Below are positions 44,553-53,372 of a stretch of 64,000 nt of DNA, in pieces. The notes below the pieces were generated by a model, which was not told the origin of the DNA, made no database searches, and saw only the letters and a list, made by a program, of their open reading frames with translations. The stretch is from CAVVEC01 sp963747105 (GTDB lineage: Bacteria; Acidobacteriota; Terriglobia; Terriglobales; Acidobacteriaceae). Numbering within the stretch: the stretch's first letter is position 1; the number at the start of each line of letters is the position of its first letter. The stretch spans positions 694,258 through 758,257 of the forward strand of contig CAVVEC010000002.1 in assembly GCA_963747105.1 (NCBI GenBank), in the 5' to 3' direction. Position numbers and translations under genes: made by a program.

Positions 44553-45268
44553 TTGCCGCCCGCTTTCTTGCGCGACCTGGACAGCACGGGCGAACCTGCT
44601 GCCAGCGCTCCCAGACTCGCTCCGCGCTGCTCGTCTGCACCCTTGGTCTTGCCTGCGATGATCGATTTGCCGGAGATGGTCTCGTAGGCATAGCCCGTCA
44701 AAGTGGGGACAAACTGACGGGGGAGACTAACATCAACGCTCAGCCGCGCCCATCCGTAATGGGTTTTCCCGTGAATATTGAAAGCTAGTCCAAGGTAGCG
44801 GTTCTTGACGCCAACCCAATAACCCCAGCCTTTTTCGGAGTTGTGATGGTTTGAAAAGAGCAACGCCAAAGTCGCTTTGGCACCGAAATAGCGGAAGTAG
44901 GGACCGATCCGCGCCCCCCGGGTGAACGCATAGGCGAAGGTGCGGGTATAAGAAGTATTAAAGACTGCGTCGACTGCGTTGCTTCGCATCGCAGGTCCCG
45001 CACTAAGCTTCCTCCAACTGTAATACTCGGTGCTGGCCAGACTGTTGTTTCGGATTGTGAAATCGGCTTTGCCGTCATGGTTGAGATCGAGCATGTAGCT
45101 TTCGCCGGAGCCTATGACGTGGTGGGTGCGCGTGTAACGGATCTTCCCCTCGGCGGGCTGGGCCAATGCCAGAAGGCTCACCCCCGCGGCACTCGCCGCA
45201 AGAGCATACGAGTTGAGCCGATGATGCAGGGAATTGGAAAGCTTGGAAGGTGTCCGAATCTGTTTCAT
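44549..45268 (-). CDS. GYAYET-family secreted protein 10
   Basis: 239 aa. Signal module HHRLNSYALAASAAGVSLLALAQPAEGKIRYT, MLDLNHDGKADFTIR, NRYLGLAFNIHGKTHYGWARL and GYAYETISGKSIIAGKTKG. It then skips the DVITLEP linker and ends SLGALAAGSPVLSRSRKKAG. Start overlaps the gene 11 stop by 4 nt and its stop overlaps the GloVer start by 4 nt. Confidence 0.88.
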   Translation of the reverse strand: MKQIRTPSKLSNSLHHRLNSYALAASAAGVSLLALAQPAEGKIRYTRTHHVIGSGESYMLDLNHDGKADFTIRNNSLASTEYYSWRKLSAGPAMRSNAVDAVFNTSYTRTFAYAFTRGARIGPYFRYFGAKATLALLFSNHHNSEKGWGYWVGVKNRYLGLAFNIHGKTHYGWARLSVDVSLPRQFVPTLTGYAYETISGKSIIAGKTKGADEQRGASLGALAAGSPVLSRSRKKAGGK

Positions 45269-45783
45269 AACCTGATCCTCCGCCGACTGTCACGACGAAC
45301 GTCACTTGCGTGCATTGATCTTCCGCGTTTTGCCCACAAGCCCCCTGAAGTGAACGTCCCGCTACTGAGGAACCCGGCGTTCGCCATTCCAGCAGCACTG
45401 TAGCTGAAAATCTGTCTGGCACCGATTGTCGTGCCTTTTCGCAGTGCGCGTGCGGAGAGCATCACTCCTCGCACGATGACGCTGTTATAGTGCTTGCTCC
45501 CGTGGTGGATTGGGTTAACTGTAAGCGTGTCAGCGCAGGGGTGGCCGCAACTGAAAATGTTGCTGATGATAAAGTCGGCGATTCCGTCCTTATTCAGGTC
45601 AAGGTTGTAGTGATCGTTCGGTTTGACGACTTGGTGAGTCGGCGTGTACACGATCCTCGCGTCTGCCGACCGCGCCAATGCGACTAGGCTCACTCCCGCC
45701 GCACTTGCCGCGAGCGCATACGAATTGAGTTGACGATGCAGTGACTCGGAAAGCGTCGAGGGCGTCTTGGATGTCCGCCTCAT
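45265..45783 (-). CDS. GYAYET-family protein 11, truncated (core domain deleted)
   Basis: 172 aa. The N-terminal part is normal (HRQLNSYALAASAAGVSLVALARSADARIVYT, YNLDLNKDGIADFII). The sequence then jumps from AGFLSSGTFTSGG to an out-of-frame reading of a gene 8-type 3' end. The other frame there reads GKTRKINARK, the gene 8 tail. The GWARL/GYAYET core is lost. The deletion ends in the 50-bp repeat shared with gene 7/8, which suggests recombination between paralogs. Confidence 0.75.
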   Translation of the reverse strand: MRRTSKTPSTLSESLHRQLNSYALAASAAGVSLVALARSADARIVYTPTHQVVKPNDHYNLDLNKDGIADFIISNIFSCGHPCADTLTVNPIHHGSKHYNSVIVRGVMLSARALRKGTTIGARQIFSYSAAGMANAGFLSSGTFTSGGLWAKRGRSMHASDVRRDSRRRIRL

Positions 45784-46484
45784 GGTTCGCTCCTATTCTC
45801 CCTCTGCCGCCATGACTTGATCGCAGATGCACCTCGCGCCAAATGACCGAGCGTTGCGTCCTGAAGTGTGATGACATCTGGTCCCTTGGTCTTGCCCGTG
45901 ATGATGGGCTTGTTCGGAATCGTTTCGTAGGCGTAGCCAGTCAACGTGCCTAATATGCCGGTCGGCAAACAGGCAACGCTTAATCGCGCCCACCCAAAGT
46001 GTGTTGAGCTGCCGATGGCAAATTTCAGACCTAGATAGCGATTCCTGACTCCGCACCACGGACCGAAATCGCTTGACTGGCCGCCGGTGTTCATTATTGC
46101 CGCCATTTGCTCCATCGAACCAGGCGCAAAAGGGGCATTGGAAGAGACTCGAATTCCAGCCGGAAGGGCGCTGGCAATGTAGCCTGCTTGACTAGCCCAG
46201 ACGCCATTTCGCCAAAAAGCGTCGAGGCACAGATACCCAACCCTGTCGATTTGGCCCCACCCATCTTTAAAGGTAAAGTCGGTTATTCCGTCGTGGTTGA
46301 GATCCAGATTTACTTGGGTATTCAGCGCAATCGGCTGATGCGCCCTCATGTACACAATCTTGCCCTCGGCAGGTTTCGCAAAAGCCAGTAGGCTCACCCC
46401 CGCCGCACTCGCCGCGAGCGCATACGAGTTGAGCCGTTGATGTAGGGATTCGGAAATCCGGGAGGGTCTCCGGAGACGTTGCAT
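45780..46484 (-). CDS. GYAYET-family secreted protein 12 (lead gene of the long operon)
   Basis: 234 aa from ATG 46484, behind AAGGA. Signal module HQRLNSYALAASAAGVSLLAFAKPAEGKIVYM, VNLDLNHDGITDFTF, NRYLGLKFAIGSSTHFGWARL, GYAYETIPNKPIITGKTKG and tail ATLGHLARGASAIKSWRQRE. First of eight minus-strand genes reaching 40.6 kb, most joined by 4-nt overlaps or gaps of 9-33 nt. Confidence 0.9.
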   Translation of the reverse strand: MQRLRRPSRISESLHQRLNSYALAASAAGVSLLAFAKPAEGKIVYMRAHQPIALNTQVNLDLNHDGITDFTFKDGWGQIDRVGYLCLDAFWRNGVWASQAGYIASALPAGIRVSSNAPFAPGSMEQMAAIMNTGGQSSDFGPWCGVRNRYLGLKFAIGSSTHFGWARLSVACLPTGILGTLTGYAYETIPNKPIITGKTKGPDVITLQDATLGHLARGASAIKSWRQRENRSEP

Positions 46485-46512
46485 GAAGTCCTTCCTTAGG
46501 GCGGGCGGCACC

Positions 46513-46541
46513 ATTGTCGTCCTCCCCGAGTCGGGTGTCAA
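46513..46541 (-). promoter_or_regulatory. Promoter of the long GYAYET/GloVer operon
   Basis: TTGACA (46536-46541), 17-nt spacer, GACAAT (46513-46518), 28 bases before the ATG. The spacer is nearly identical to those at 33343-33359 and 57186-57202. Confidence 0.75.
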
Positions 46542-46581
46542 TTAGGGTCCGAGGGCGCTCGGAGTGGGCCGAAAGTCTCCT

Positions 46582-46609
46582 TTCACATCCTCCGCTGAAG
46601 GGGTAGCAT
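46582..46609 (+). promoter_or_regulatory. Putative promoter of broken GloVer gene at 46636
   Basis: TTCACA (46582-46587), 16-nt spacer, TAGCAT (46604-46609). It shares the upstream GTGGGCCGAAAGTC block with the promoter at 33589. Divergent from the long operon promoter about 40 bases away. Confidence 0.5.
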
Positions 46610-46635
46610 GGTTGACGTTTAACAGGGAGGCGATT

Positions 46636-47094
46636 ATGGCGAACTCGGCGTCACATCGGGGCTGGACTTGGCGGATATGCGTGCGAACGGCAAGTGCCGC
46701 CCTGGCGTTGGCGGTCATGCTCTCTATGGCACCGCACGGCAGTGCGGTTTCTACGGCGGGGGAATCGTGTGGAAGGTGAGCAAGAACGGCATGGAGACGG
46801 TGCTGCACGCCTTTGGTGGGTCGTCTGACGGGTCAACCCCCGTTGCAGGTGTGGTTCTAGACGCAAAGGGCGACCTCTATGGTGACACCGAGGACGGCGG
46901 GCACGGATGCCTTGGAAGCTACGGCTGCGGCACGGTGTACAAGCTGAGCAAGAGCGGCAAGGAGACCCTGCTACACCGTTTCTCGCGTTCAAAAGACGGG
47001 GCGTTTCCCGACGGAGAGTTGATCCGGGATGCGATGGGCAACTGTTATGGCACTGCCTACACGGGTGGCAGCGACAACCGCGGAACGGTGTGGG
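46636..47094 (+). pseudogene. GloVer-repeat protein, collapsed and interrupted by a transposase fragment
   Basis: ATG 46636 begins a signal peptide like that of the 33644 gene (ASHRGWTWRICVRTASAAL). The frame shifts at about 46710-46722, where the signal-peptide codons run directly into LYGTARQCGFYGGG of a later repeat in another frame, so an internal deletion removed several repeats. Two to three GloVer repeats follow (KGDLYGDTEDGG, GTVYKLSKSGKETLL). Homology ends at about 47094, where an IS1182 transposase fragment begins. Confidence 0.8.
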
Positions 47095-47766
47095 AGCAGT
47101 TGCGTCATCGTGGGCGTGCAAGCTACGCCAGCGCGATTGAGTCAGGAGAGCGTGGCGGCCCGAGATATGATCGAACGCTATCGCGACCGTTACGGCTCCC
47201 TGCCGCAAACTCTGGCGGCGGATACCACCTACGGCAACGGCGAGCTGCTGCAATGGCTGGATGAGCGCGGCATCGCTGCTTACATCCGGGTGAAAGAAAA
47301 TCCCAATGGGCCGACGGATCTCTATGGCATCGACAAGTTCACCTACGTGCCCGAGGAGAACTGCTACCTCTGCCCAGAAGGCAAGCTACTGAAGTACGTC
47401 GGCATCAATGCGCGCAACCGCACTCACGTTTATTACTCGACGGTGAAGCGCTGTCGCGACTGCTCGCAAAAGAGCCGCTGCACGCGAGGCAAGTATCGGA
47501 CCCTTGCCATCCACACCTGCGAGCCAGCGCGGCAACGTGCGCACGCCCTCGCTCAGACACCCGCGTTCGCGATCTCGCAACGGGCTCGGCGGAAAGTGGA
47601 AGCACTTTTCGCAGAACTGAAGAATTACATCGGACTACGCCGACTGAGGCTGCGCCGGATGCGCTTCGTACGCGAGCAGTTCTACTTGGCGGCAACGGCG
47701 CAGAACCTAAAACGGCTGGTGCGATTCCTCAGCAGTCGGCCCGCACCTGAACTGGCGACCGCGTAA
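47095..47766 (+). pseudogene. IS1182-family transposase, C-terminal fragment
   Basis: Open frame to 47766 reading VGVQATPARLSQESVAARDM, TLAADTTYGNGELLQWLDER, AYIRVKENP, then CPEGKLLKYVG, CRDCSQKSRCTRGK and KVEALFAELKNYIGLRRLRL. These are the catalytic C-terminal half of IS1182/IS5-group DDE transposases. The N-terminal half is missing and the frame enters from the GloVer remnant. Inactive. Confidence 0.85.
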
Positions 47767-48378
47767 TCGCGGGGTCGAGAATGAACTCGCAAGCAACACC
47801 TCGCAGTTGGGCTGGAAGACAGCTTCGCAAACGAGGGTTTTTCAACACACACAGGCGTTTACACGTTTTGACTGCTGGTCATTGAGTGTTATGGGGATTC
47901 TTCGCCAACTATACGACTGGTCTTACGATAGGCGGCTCTTCGGGGATCGGAGCATTATGCTCCAAACTAGACAGGCCGTGGCGATTGCCAGAACCAGTGC
48001 GTAAAAAAACCAGCCGAAAGTGTCAGTCACTTGCCCGTTTTCTTCATACGACCAGTGCCAAGGCAGCTTTCTCAGCTTTGTCCCAACAGCGATTGTTCTC
48101 GTCAATGAGGCATCAGTAGGCCCCGCGACGTAGCTTTGATTGTGGCCGCCATAGCCGGCTACTTGATTTTCTGGGACTTGTCCAGAAGAGGCTGGACCAC
48201 GCTTTCAGGAAAAACGATTCGCGGCGGCTGCCATCAACGCTAGAAAATAACATGGTGGCCTGCCCTTTCGCGTTCTCCGCGAAGCGCGAGGCTTTTCTGA
48301 ACATACTGCATTGGCTCAAATCGGGCCTAGCAGATGCAAATCTTTTCACATATCGCGGAGAAGTGAGGTAGTTATAGA
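47767..48378. other. No confident gene; one possible 60-aa membrane ORF
   Basis: On the minus strand 47923-48105 encodes MTRTIAVGTKLRKLPWHWSY..., then FGWFFYALVLAIATACLVWS, one membrane helix. I do not recognise it and it may be the tail of a lost membrane protein. Nothing else convincing is present. Confidence 0.35.
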
Positions 48379-48414
48379 ATGCTGGTTGTCTTCGGACCCA
48401 GAGAGGAGGCCCCG

Positions 48415-49725
48415 GTGAAACCTAGACTATCGAACGTCGCTTGTATCCTCACGTTTTTTACCATGGTGTCGATTAGCTTGCCAGCGAAAACGATCCTCAA
48501 AACTCTGGTGAGGTTTGATGGAACCAACGGATACGGCCCGTCAGGCCCACTCATTCAAGGCACCGACGGGAATTTCTATGGGACGACATGGTCCGGCGGC
48601 ACCAACTACCAAAGCGCCGGAACGTTTTTCACGATCACTCCAACGGGAACGCTCACCATCCTCTACAACTTCTGCTCTTTGAAGAATTGTACCGACGGCG
48701 CATATCCTAACGGGTTGGTGCAGGCCGCCGACGGCGACTTCTATGGGACAACCAATAGCGGCGGTACCAACATCTGCGACAACTATGGCTGCGGCACCAT
48801 TTTCAAGATCACGCCTACCGGGCAACTGACCACACTTCACAATTTCTGTTCCGAACGGAATTGTAGGGACGGATGGTCTCCGTATGCCGGACTGGTGCAA
48901 GGCGTCGGCGGAAACCTTTACGGCACGACGTACATGTCGGGCAGCACACGGGACGCAGGTACGGTATTCAAGATCACGCCTGATGGCAAGCTGACCACGC
49001 TGTACCGGTTTCGCTCCTCAAACGGTCGTCATGGGGTAAACGTTATGGCGGGGTTAGTGCAAGGTGCCGACCGAAACTTCTACGGGTCAACGCAAGCTGG
49101 CGGAAGCAACTCGAACTCTGCCGGCACGATCTTTAAGATCACCCCGTCGGGCAAGTTAACCACATTGCACAGTTTTGCCGGGTACCCTAGTGACGGCGCC
49201 CATCCCAGAGCCGCGCTAGTGCAGGGCCGCGACAAGAATTTTTACGGGACAACTCCTGCCGGCGGCTCAAATGGCGATTGTTCTGGCGGTTGCGGCACAA
49301 TATTCAAAATCACTCCTTCAGGTAAGTTGACCACCCTTTATAACTTTTGCGCCAAAGCAGACTGCAGCGATGGCGTCGAACCTATCGCGGCACTCGTGCA
49401 GGCCACAGACGGCAACCTATATGGAACAACGGGTGCCGGAGGCGTAGGCTTTGTTGGAAACATCGGGGCCTGCTATCTGTACGGCGAAAATGAAGGTTGT
49501 GGCACAATCTTCAAGGTCACGGACAGCGGCAAACTGACCACCCTGTACCGGTTTTGCGCCCAGAGCCCTGATTGCGACGACGGTTCTAATCCGATCAATG
49601 GGCTGTTGCAGGCCCCTGACGGGATTTTCTATGGGACAACTGACAACGATAGCGGCGGCACAGTCTTCAGCCTGAACCTCGGACTTCGGTTGCCTGAACA
49701 ACGGGGTGCGCGTTCAGCAAAATAG
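48415..49725 (+). CDS. Secreted GloVer-repeat protein, divergent subtype
   Basis: 436 aa from the GTG at 48415, chosen because GAGGAGG precedes it at good spacing and a signal peptide starts there; an ATG at 48379 is also in frame. Eight to nine repeats of the type GNFYGTTxxGG...GTIFKITPTGKLTTLYNFC, with Lys-Ile-Thr-Pro where the other genes have KLDxxGKE. Paired cysteines (CTDGAYP, CRDGWSP, CSDGVEP) recur. Clearly a different lineage from the other GloVer genes, so probably separately acquired. Confidence 0.9.
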   Translation: MKPRLSNVACILTFFTMVSISLPAKTILKTLVRFDGTNGYGPSGPLIQGTDGNFYGTTWSGGTNYQSAGTFFTITPTGTLTILYNFCSLKNCTDGAYPNGLVQAADGDFYGTTNSGGTNICDNYGCGTIFKITPTGQLTTLHNFCSERNCRDGWSPYAGLVQGVGGNLYGTTYMSGSTRDAGTVFKITPDGKLTTLYRFRSSNGRHGVNVMAGLVQGADRNFYGSTQAGGSNSNSAGTIFKITPSGKLTTLHSFAGYPSDGAHPRAALVQGRDKNFYGTTPAGGSNGDCSGGCGTIFKITPSGKLTTLYNFCAKADCSDGVEPIAALVQATDGNLYGTTGAGGVGFVGNIGACYLYGENEGCGTIFKVTDSGKLTTLYRFCAQSPDCDDGSNPINGLLQAPDGIFYGTTDNDSGGTVFSLNLGLRLPEQRGARSAK

Positions 49726-49774
49726 ACTGCTATCGAATTGTGTATCAGGATTAGGCCGTAAGCAGCGAATGTTC

Positions 49775-49803
49775 TGGGGTGGGAGACGGGAATCGAATCC
49801 CGC
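49775..49803 (-). other. tRNA- or tmRNA-like T-arm/acceptor remnant
   Basis: Minus-strand sequence reads GCGGGATTCGATTCCCGTC followed by TCCCACCCC. The TTCGATT loop and CCCG stem resemble a T-arm, but the loop is one base off canonical and no anticodon arm is clear. Possibly a decayed attachment-site copy; weak. Confidence 0.3.
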
Positions 49804-50194
49804 TTTTACCGTAGATTCAATGAGATAGAGATCAGCGGGATGGCGATTTTGGCTGTACAAGACATCGCAAGGCAGCCGTAATGGCAGGTGAATGGCAGGT
49901 GCTTTCTGGCGTCTCGCGCCCTAGCCGCGATAATCGCTCCAGAACACACTTCGAACCGGGTCAACTTCCGCCAGTATCGTTTGCGTAAGCGTGCGCTTTT
50001 CATTCGCCTTTTGAAGGCATTTTGAGTGTTATGGCGATTTATCAACAGTTGGTGGGTCTGCTGTGGTCGCCTGACTCCTTCTGATCAAAGCAAGCGCGAT
50101 GTTTCAATGAAGTGCAACCGTGGTCTTGAGACCGAAGTCGCGGCGAAGCGTGTTCGAGTCGGGACGCTTGGAAGCTGCATCCTGTTTCGACCGA
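49804..50194. other. No gene seen
   Basis: About 390 bases between the tRNA-like remnant and the PQQ fragment. Short frames only; a duplicated AATGGCAGGTG occurs at about 49880-49902. Nothing supported. Confidence 0.35.
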
Positions 50195-50338
50195 TCGTTG
50201 TCGGGTAGGCAAAGGCGTACAGGTTGCCATCATCCGAGCCGATATAAACCTTCCCGTTCACCACGGTGGGTGAGCACTCAACCCCAATAGCCGGTAGTGT
50301 AGCTCCACACCAGGTTGCCTGTGATGGGGAAGGCTTTC
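50195..50338 (-). pseudogene. PQQ-propeller (BamB-like) protein, C-terminal fragment with frameshift
   Basis: Minus strand reads AFPITGNLVWSYTTGYWG in one frame and, after a frameshift near 50281, ECSPTVVNGKVYIGSDDGNLYAFAYP in another. This is one propeller blade and the typical end of a PQQ-repeat protein, similar to the intact gene at 53559. It directly abuts the stop of the next GloVer gene. Confidence 0.7.
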
Positions 50339-50341
50339 CGA

Positions 50342-51598
50342 TCAAGGCACCAACCGGAAGACGACGCCGGTTGGGCCACCCCTTGTGGGATCGACGGGAC
50401 TGCCGCCGTAAATTGTCGTCCCATAGAGCACGCCATGACGATCGATGATCAGGCCGAAGGGCGTGGCGCCATCATTGCCCACGAAGTTGTGCAAGATCGT
50501 TTCGTTGCCAGAGCTGTCCAGGCTGAAGATTGTGCCGCAACCCACGCTTTGCCCACAATTTTCGCTGCTGCCTCCAGCATCGGTCGTACCATAGAGATTC
50601 CCGCTCTGGTCGCTGACTAGGGCGTCAGGATAGGAGCCGTCCGAGGGATATCCGGTGAAGTCATGGAGAACCTTAAAGTCTCTATGCGTGTCCAGTTCGA
50701 ACACCAGATCGCAATATTCATATTCACAGTACTGGTTGCCGCCTTGAGCGGTGCCATAGAGATTACCTGCGCCGTCCAAGGCCAAATGCGCGGGGTACCA
50801 GCCGTCCGCCGTATTCGTGAAGCTGTAAAGTACGGTCTCTCGCCAACGGTCGTTGGCCCTCCGGGACAATTTGAAAACCACCCCACACCCTAGCCCCTCA
50901 CAAGCGTTAATACCTCCGCCCGCCGCGGTTCCGTAAAGAGTGCCATCCTCCGCGAGCACCAGCGAGTTCGGGCCCTCGCCGTCATGCTGTCCCCGAAAAC
51001 TGTAAAGCACGGCGAAGTTGCCGGCTTTGCTGACTTCAAAGACAACTCCGTTTCCGTATTTACCGTCCTCGGCTACGCCATACAAATCGCCTGCGTAACT
51101 GCGGACCAACTGCCCCGGGTTCCCGGGCCGGTTGCCGCCGGCAAACGCGTGGAGCACGGTTTCCCGGCCCCTGGGATCTACTTTGAAAACGGTGCCGCAA
51201 CCGTATTTACACTTTCCTCCCTCAGGAGTCCCACCCTCGTATGTCGTTCCGTAAATGTTATCGTCTTCGTCGCGGACCGGCCCCACGTTGGGATACAAGC
51301 CATCTGCTCCTGTGAAACTGTGCAGAACGGTTTCTTTCCCGGCGTGATCCAACTTAAACACCGTTCCAAAGCCGAAGGCGCCGCCACCCTCCGTGGTACC
51401 GTAGAGATCGCCCTTTGAACCCCGAGTCACACCGATCGGATGTGTTCCGTTTCCGTTGCCCCTGAAGGCGTACAACTCAGTGTAGGTTTGTGCCGTCGCT
51501 GGCCGCGTTGCCAGATTCAGGAGAACGAAAATGGCGAGGATGAGGACACAGGAGACTCCGGGCAAGCGCGTGGAATTCCAATTCCCGCCAGGTTTCAT
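50342..51598 (-). CDS. Secreted GloVer-repeat protein
   Basis: 418 aa, ATG 51598 overlapping the stop of GYAYET 13 by 4 nt. Signal peptide with hydrophobic VLILAIFVLLNLA, cleavage near ATAQTY. Eight or so repeats (GDLYGTTEGGGAFGFGTVFKLDHAGKETVLHSF), several with Cys pairs (CKYGCG, CEGLGCG, CGQSVGCG). It forms a two-gene operon with GYAYET 13. Confidence 0.9.
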   Translation of the reverse strand: MKPGGNWNSTRLPGVSCVLILAIFVLLNLATRPATAQTYTELYAFRGNGNGTHPIGVTRGSKGDLYGTTEGGGAFGFGTVFKLDHAGKETVLHSFTGADGLYPNVGPVRDEDDNIYGTTYEGGTPEGGKCKYGCGTVFKVDPRGRETVLHAFAGGNRPGNPGQLVRSYAGDLYGVAEDGKYGNGVVFEVSKAGNFAVLYSFRGQHDGEGPNSLVLAEDGTLYGTAAGGGINACEGLGCGVVFKLSRRANDRWRETVLYSFTNTADGWYPAHLALDGAGNLYGTAQGGNQYCEYEYCDLVFELDTHRDFKVLHDFTGYPSDGSYPDALVSDQSGNLYGTTDAGGSSENCGQSVGCGTIFSLDSSGNETILHNFVGNDGATPFGLIIDRHGVLYGTTIYGGSPVDPTRGGPTGVVFRLVP

Positions 51599-52362
51599 TT
51601 CCGCACCCCCGAAGTTCCGGCTGCGGCGCCGAGAGCCAGCACGGCGAGTGTCGCCTTCTGTGAGGCTTGCCGAGTCAACGCGTCTAAATGTTGGACAGAG
51701 TCCACTGCGGCATCCTCGCCGGTTTGTCCCGCGACGATCAGCCGGTTAGGGACAGTTTCATAGGCGTAACCACTCAATGTAGCCGTGATGAAAGGCCGTT
51801 GGCCAAGCTTCACGCTGAGCCGTGCCCAGCCGTAGTGCGTCTTTCCATCGATCTTGAACCTTAAACCCAGGTAGCGGTTTCTGACATTGGCCCAGAGCCC
51901 GTTTGTTCCCGGGCCGTTGTCGGTGGTAAATCGCGAGACCATCTCTTCACCGAGGTATCCGTGGCTGACGAAGCGTTGTTTGGCGCCAAGCACCCGCCCA
52001 ATGCGGGCGCCCTTCTTCAAGGCTAAAGCAAAATTGCTCCAGGTCTGAAATCCCGGATAACCCACGACCGCGTTGCCAACAGCCTCTTTGGCGAACAGTC
52101 CGTTGCTCGGCTGATAATCCGACGAGGCTTCGAGAATCAGGAAGTCAGCAACGCCGTCATGGTTGAGATCGAGACTGCAGACGCCGTTCCAGCCAATGAC
52201 TTTATGAGTCCTGGTGTAGATGACCCTGGCTGCACACGGCTGGGCCAAGGCCAGCAAGCTTACGCCTGCCGCGCTGGCCGCGAGAGCGTACGAGTTGATT
52301 CCGCGATGCAGTGACTCGGGAAGCCGGGAAGCTGATCTGGGCGGACGTGCTGACAATTTCAT
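51595..52362 (-). CDS. GYAYET-family secreted protein 13
   Basis: 255 aa, ATG 52362. Signal module HRGINSYALAASAAGVSLLALAQPCAARVIYT, SLDLNHDGVADFLIL, NRYLGLRFKIDGKTHYGWARL, GYAYETVPNRLIVAGQTGE. The tail is longer and more hydrophobic (ATLAVLALGAAAGTSGVRK). An extended -10 (TTATAAT) lies about 25 bases upstream, so its promoter differs from the shared TTGACA type. Followed by a translationally coupled GloVer gene. Confidence 0.88.
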   Translation of the reverse strand: MKLSARPPRSASRLPESLHRGINSYALAASAAGVSLLALAQPCAARVIYTRTHKVIGWNGVCSLDLNHDGVADFLILEASSDYQPSNGLFAKEAVGNAVVGYPGFQTWSNFALALKKGARIGRVLGAKQRFVSHGYLGEEMVSRFTTDNGPGTNGLWANVRNRYLGLRFKIDGKTHYGWARLSVKLGQRPFITATLSGYAYETVPNRLIVAGQTGEDAAVDSVQHLDALTRQASQKATLAVLALGAAAGTSGVRK

Positions 52363-52654
52363 AAATGCTCCCGCCGAGCGGCACTCATTATAACCCCCGT
52401 GAGCAAGGTCTTCTGTGACACGATTGGCGGAGAGTCAATTTATGTAACCAGGCGCTTACACTCACGACCGGGATTGGGTAGTCCGGCCCCTGGTCGAGTA
52501 ACGGGCAAAGCTGGAAGTTATGAACACGGCGTAGGACACATCGGACACGCCCGACCCAATCCGACGCCAAGGCGTGCAAGGTCAAGTCCGGTCTATTGCC
52601 GTCTGATTGCTCAATGCTCACACCCTGGTTTGACGGTTTCTCTTTTGGCATCCG

Positions 52655-52888
52655 TCATTCCGTCCTCGGCTTTGCCACCCGGTTTCTGCGTGGACGGTTC
52701 CAGTACGGGCTGCAGCAGCTCGGACACCGTAGTGGCACGAACGGTTTTGCCGGATGCCAGGAATGACCACACCTCCGGCATTCCAGTGTAGGGAGCTTGA
52801 TCCGTGTGATGCGGGGTTGGGGATTGGTACTCAAAACGCCTGCGAGACGATCCCGTTCTGCCATGTCTGCCATGTGAAAATTGTACAT
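52655..52888 (-). CDS. Small zinc-ribbon protein
   Basis: 77 aa if started at ATG 52888; Met codons at about 52873 and 52864 are alternatives. The C-terminal half LECRRCGHSWHPAKPFVPLR CPSC is a CxxC...CxxC zinc ribbon followed by a basic tail (WNRPRRNR). Such short proteins are common in acidobacterial and phage-like DNA; function unknown. Confidence 0.5.
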   Translation of the reverse strand: MYNFHMADMAERDRLAGVLSTNPQPRITRIKLPTLECRRCGHSWHPAKPFVPLRCPSCCSPYWNRPRRNRVAKPRTE

Positions 52889-53372
52889 CGCGCCGTCGCT
52901 CCCGCGCGGGCGGCGATTCGCGACACATTTCACGGTATCACCCGGCTGTCACCCACGAAAATGCCGAGCGAATGTTACACCCGGCACGGATACGACAGGA
53001 CACTTAGGGGACACTACTCAGCTCGCCTCTGCGCACCTTCCTTCCCGCCCTTTTTGATCTGCGCCTTCTGGCCTTTGCGCCAGATCCCGCAACCTCTATA
53101 ACGCAGGAATTGCCCGGTAAAGCACGGTCAAGAGGTGGGCAGCCGGAACGTTTGCCCCTCGCCTGAGGCACCAACGGACATTGCTGCACCTGGAGAGGAC
53201 GTACTCTCTGAGAAGTCGATAAACGACAGCTCTGCAAAACGCTTTCCGGAGAGGGCGCCCGCGACGGAGCAGGCTGACACGTTGTCCGCAGGGGGTGGGC
53301 GGTGGCGGGGCGATTGCCGCGCTCCGAGGACTCGATAATCGGAATGGAGCCCGCCCGAAGCCCCGGTGGAAG
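52889..53372. other. No gene seen
   Basis: About 480 bases with only overlapping short frames on both strands and no recognisable domain. GC-rich, arginine/proline-rich translations here look like non-coding reading. Confidence 0.35.

Noticed and set aside
49741..49830. Functional tRNA gene on the minus strand
   Set aside because: T-loop is not canonical and no D-arm or anticodon arm can be folded; kept only as a weak remnant.
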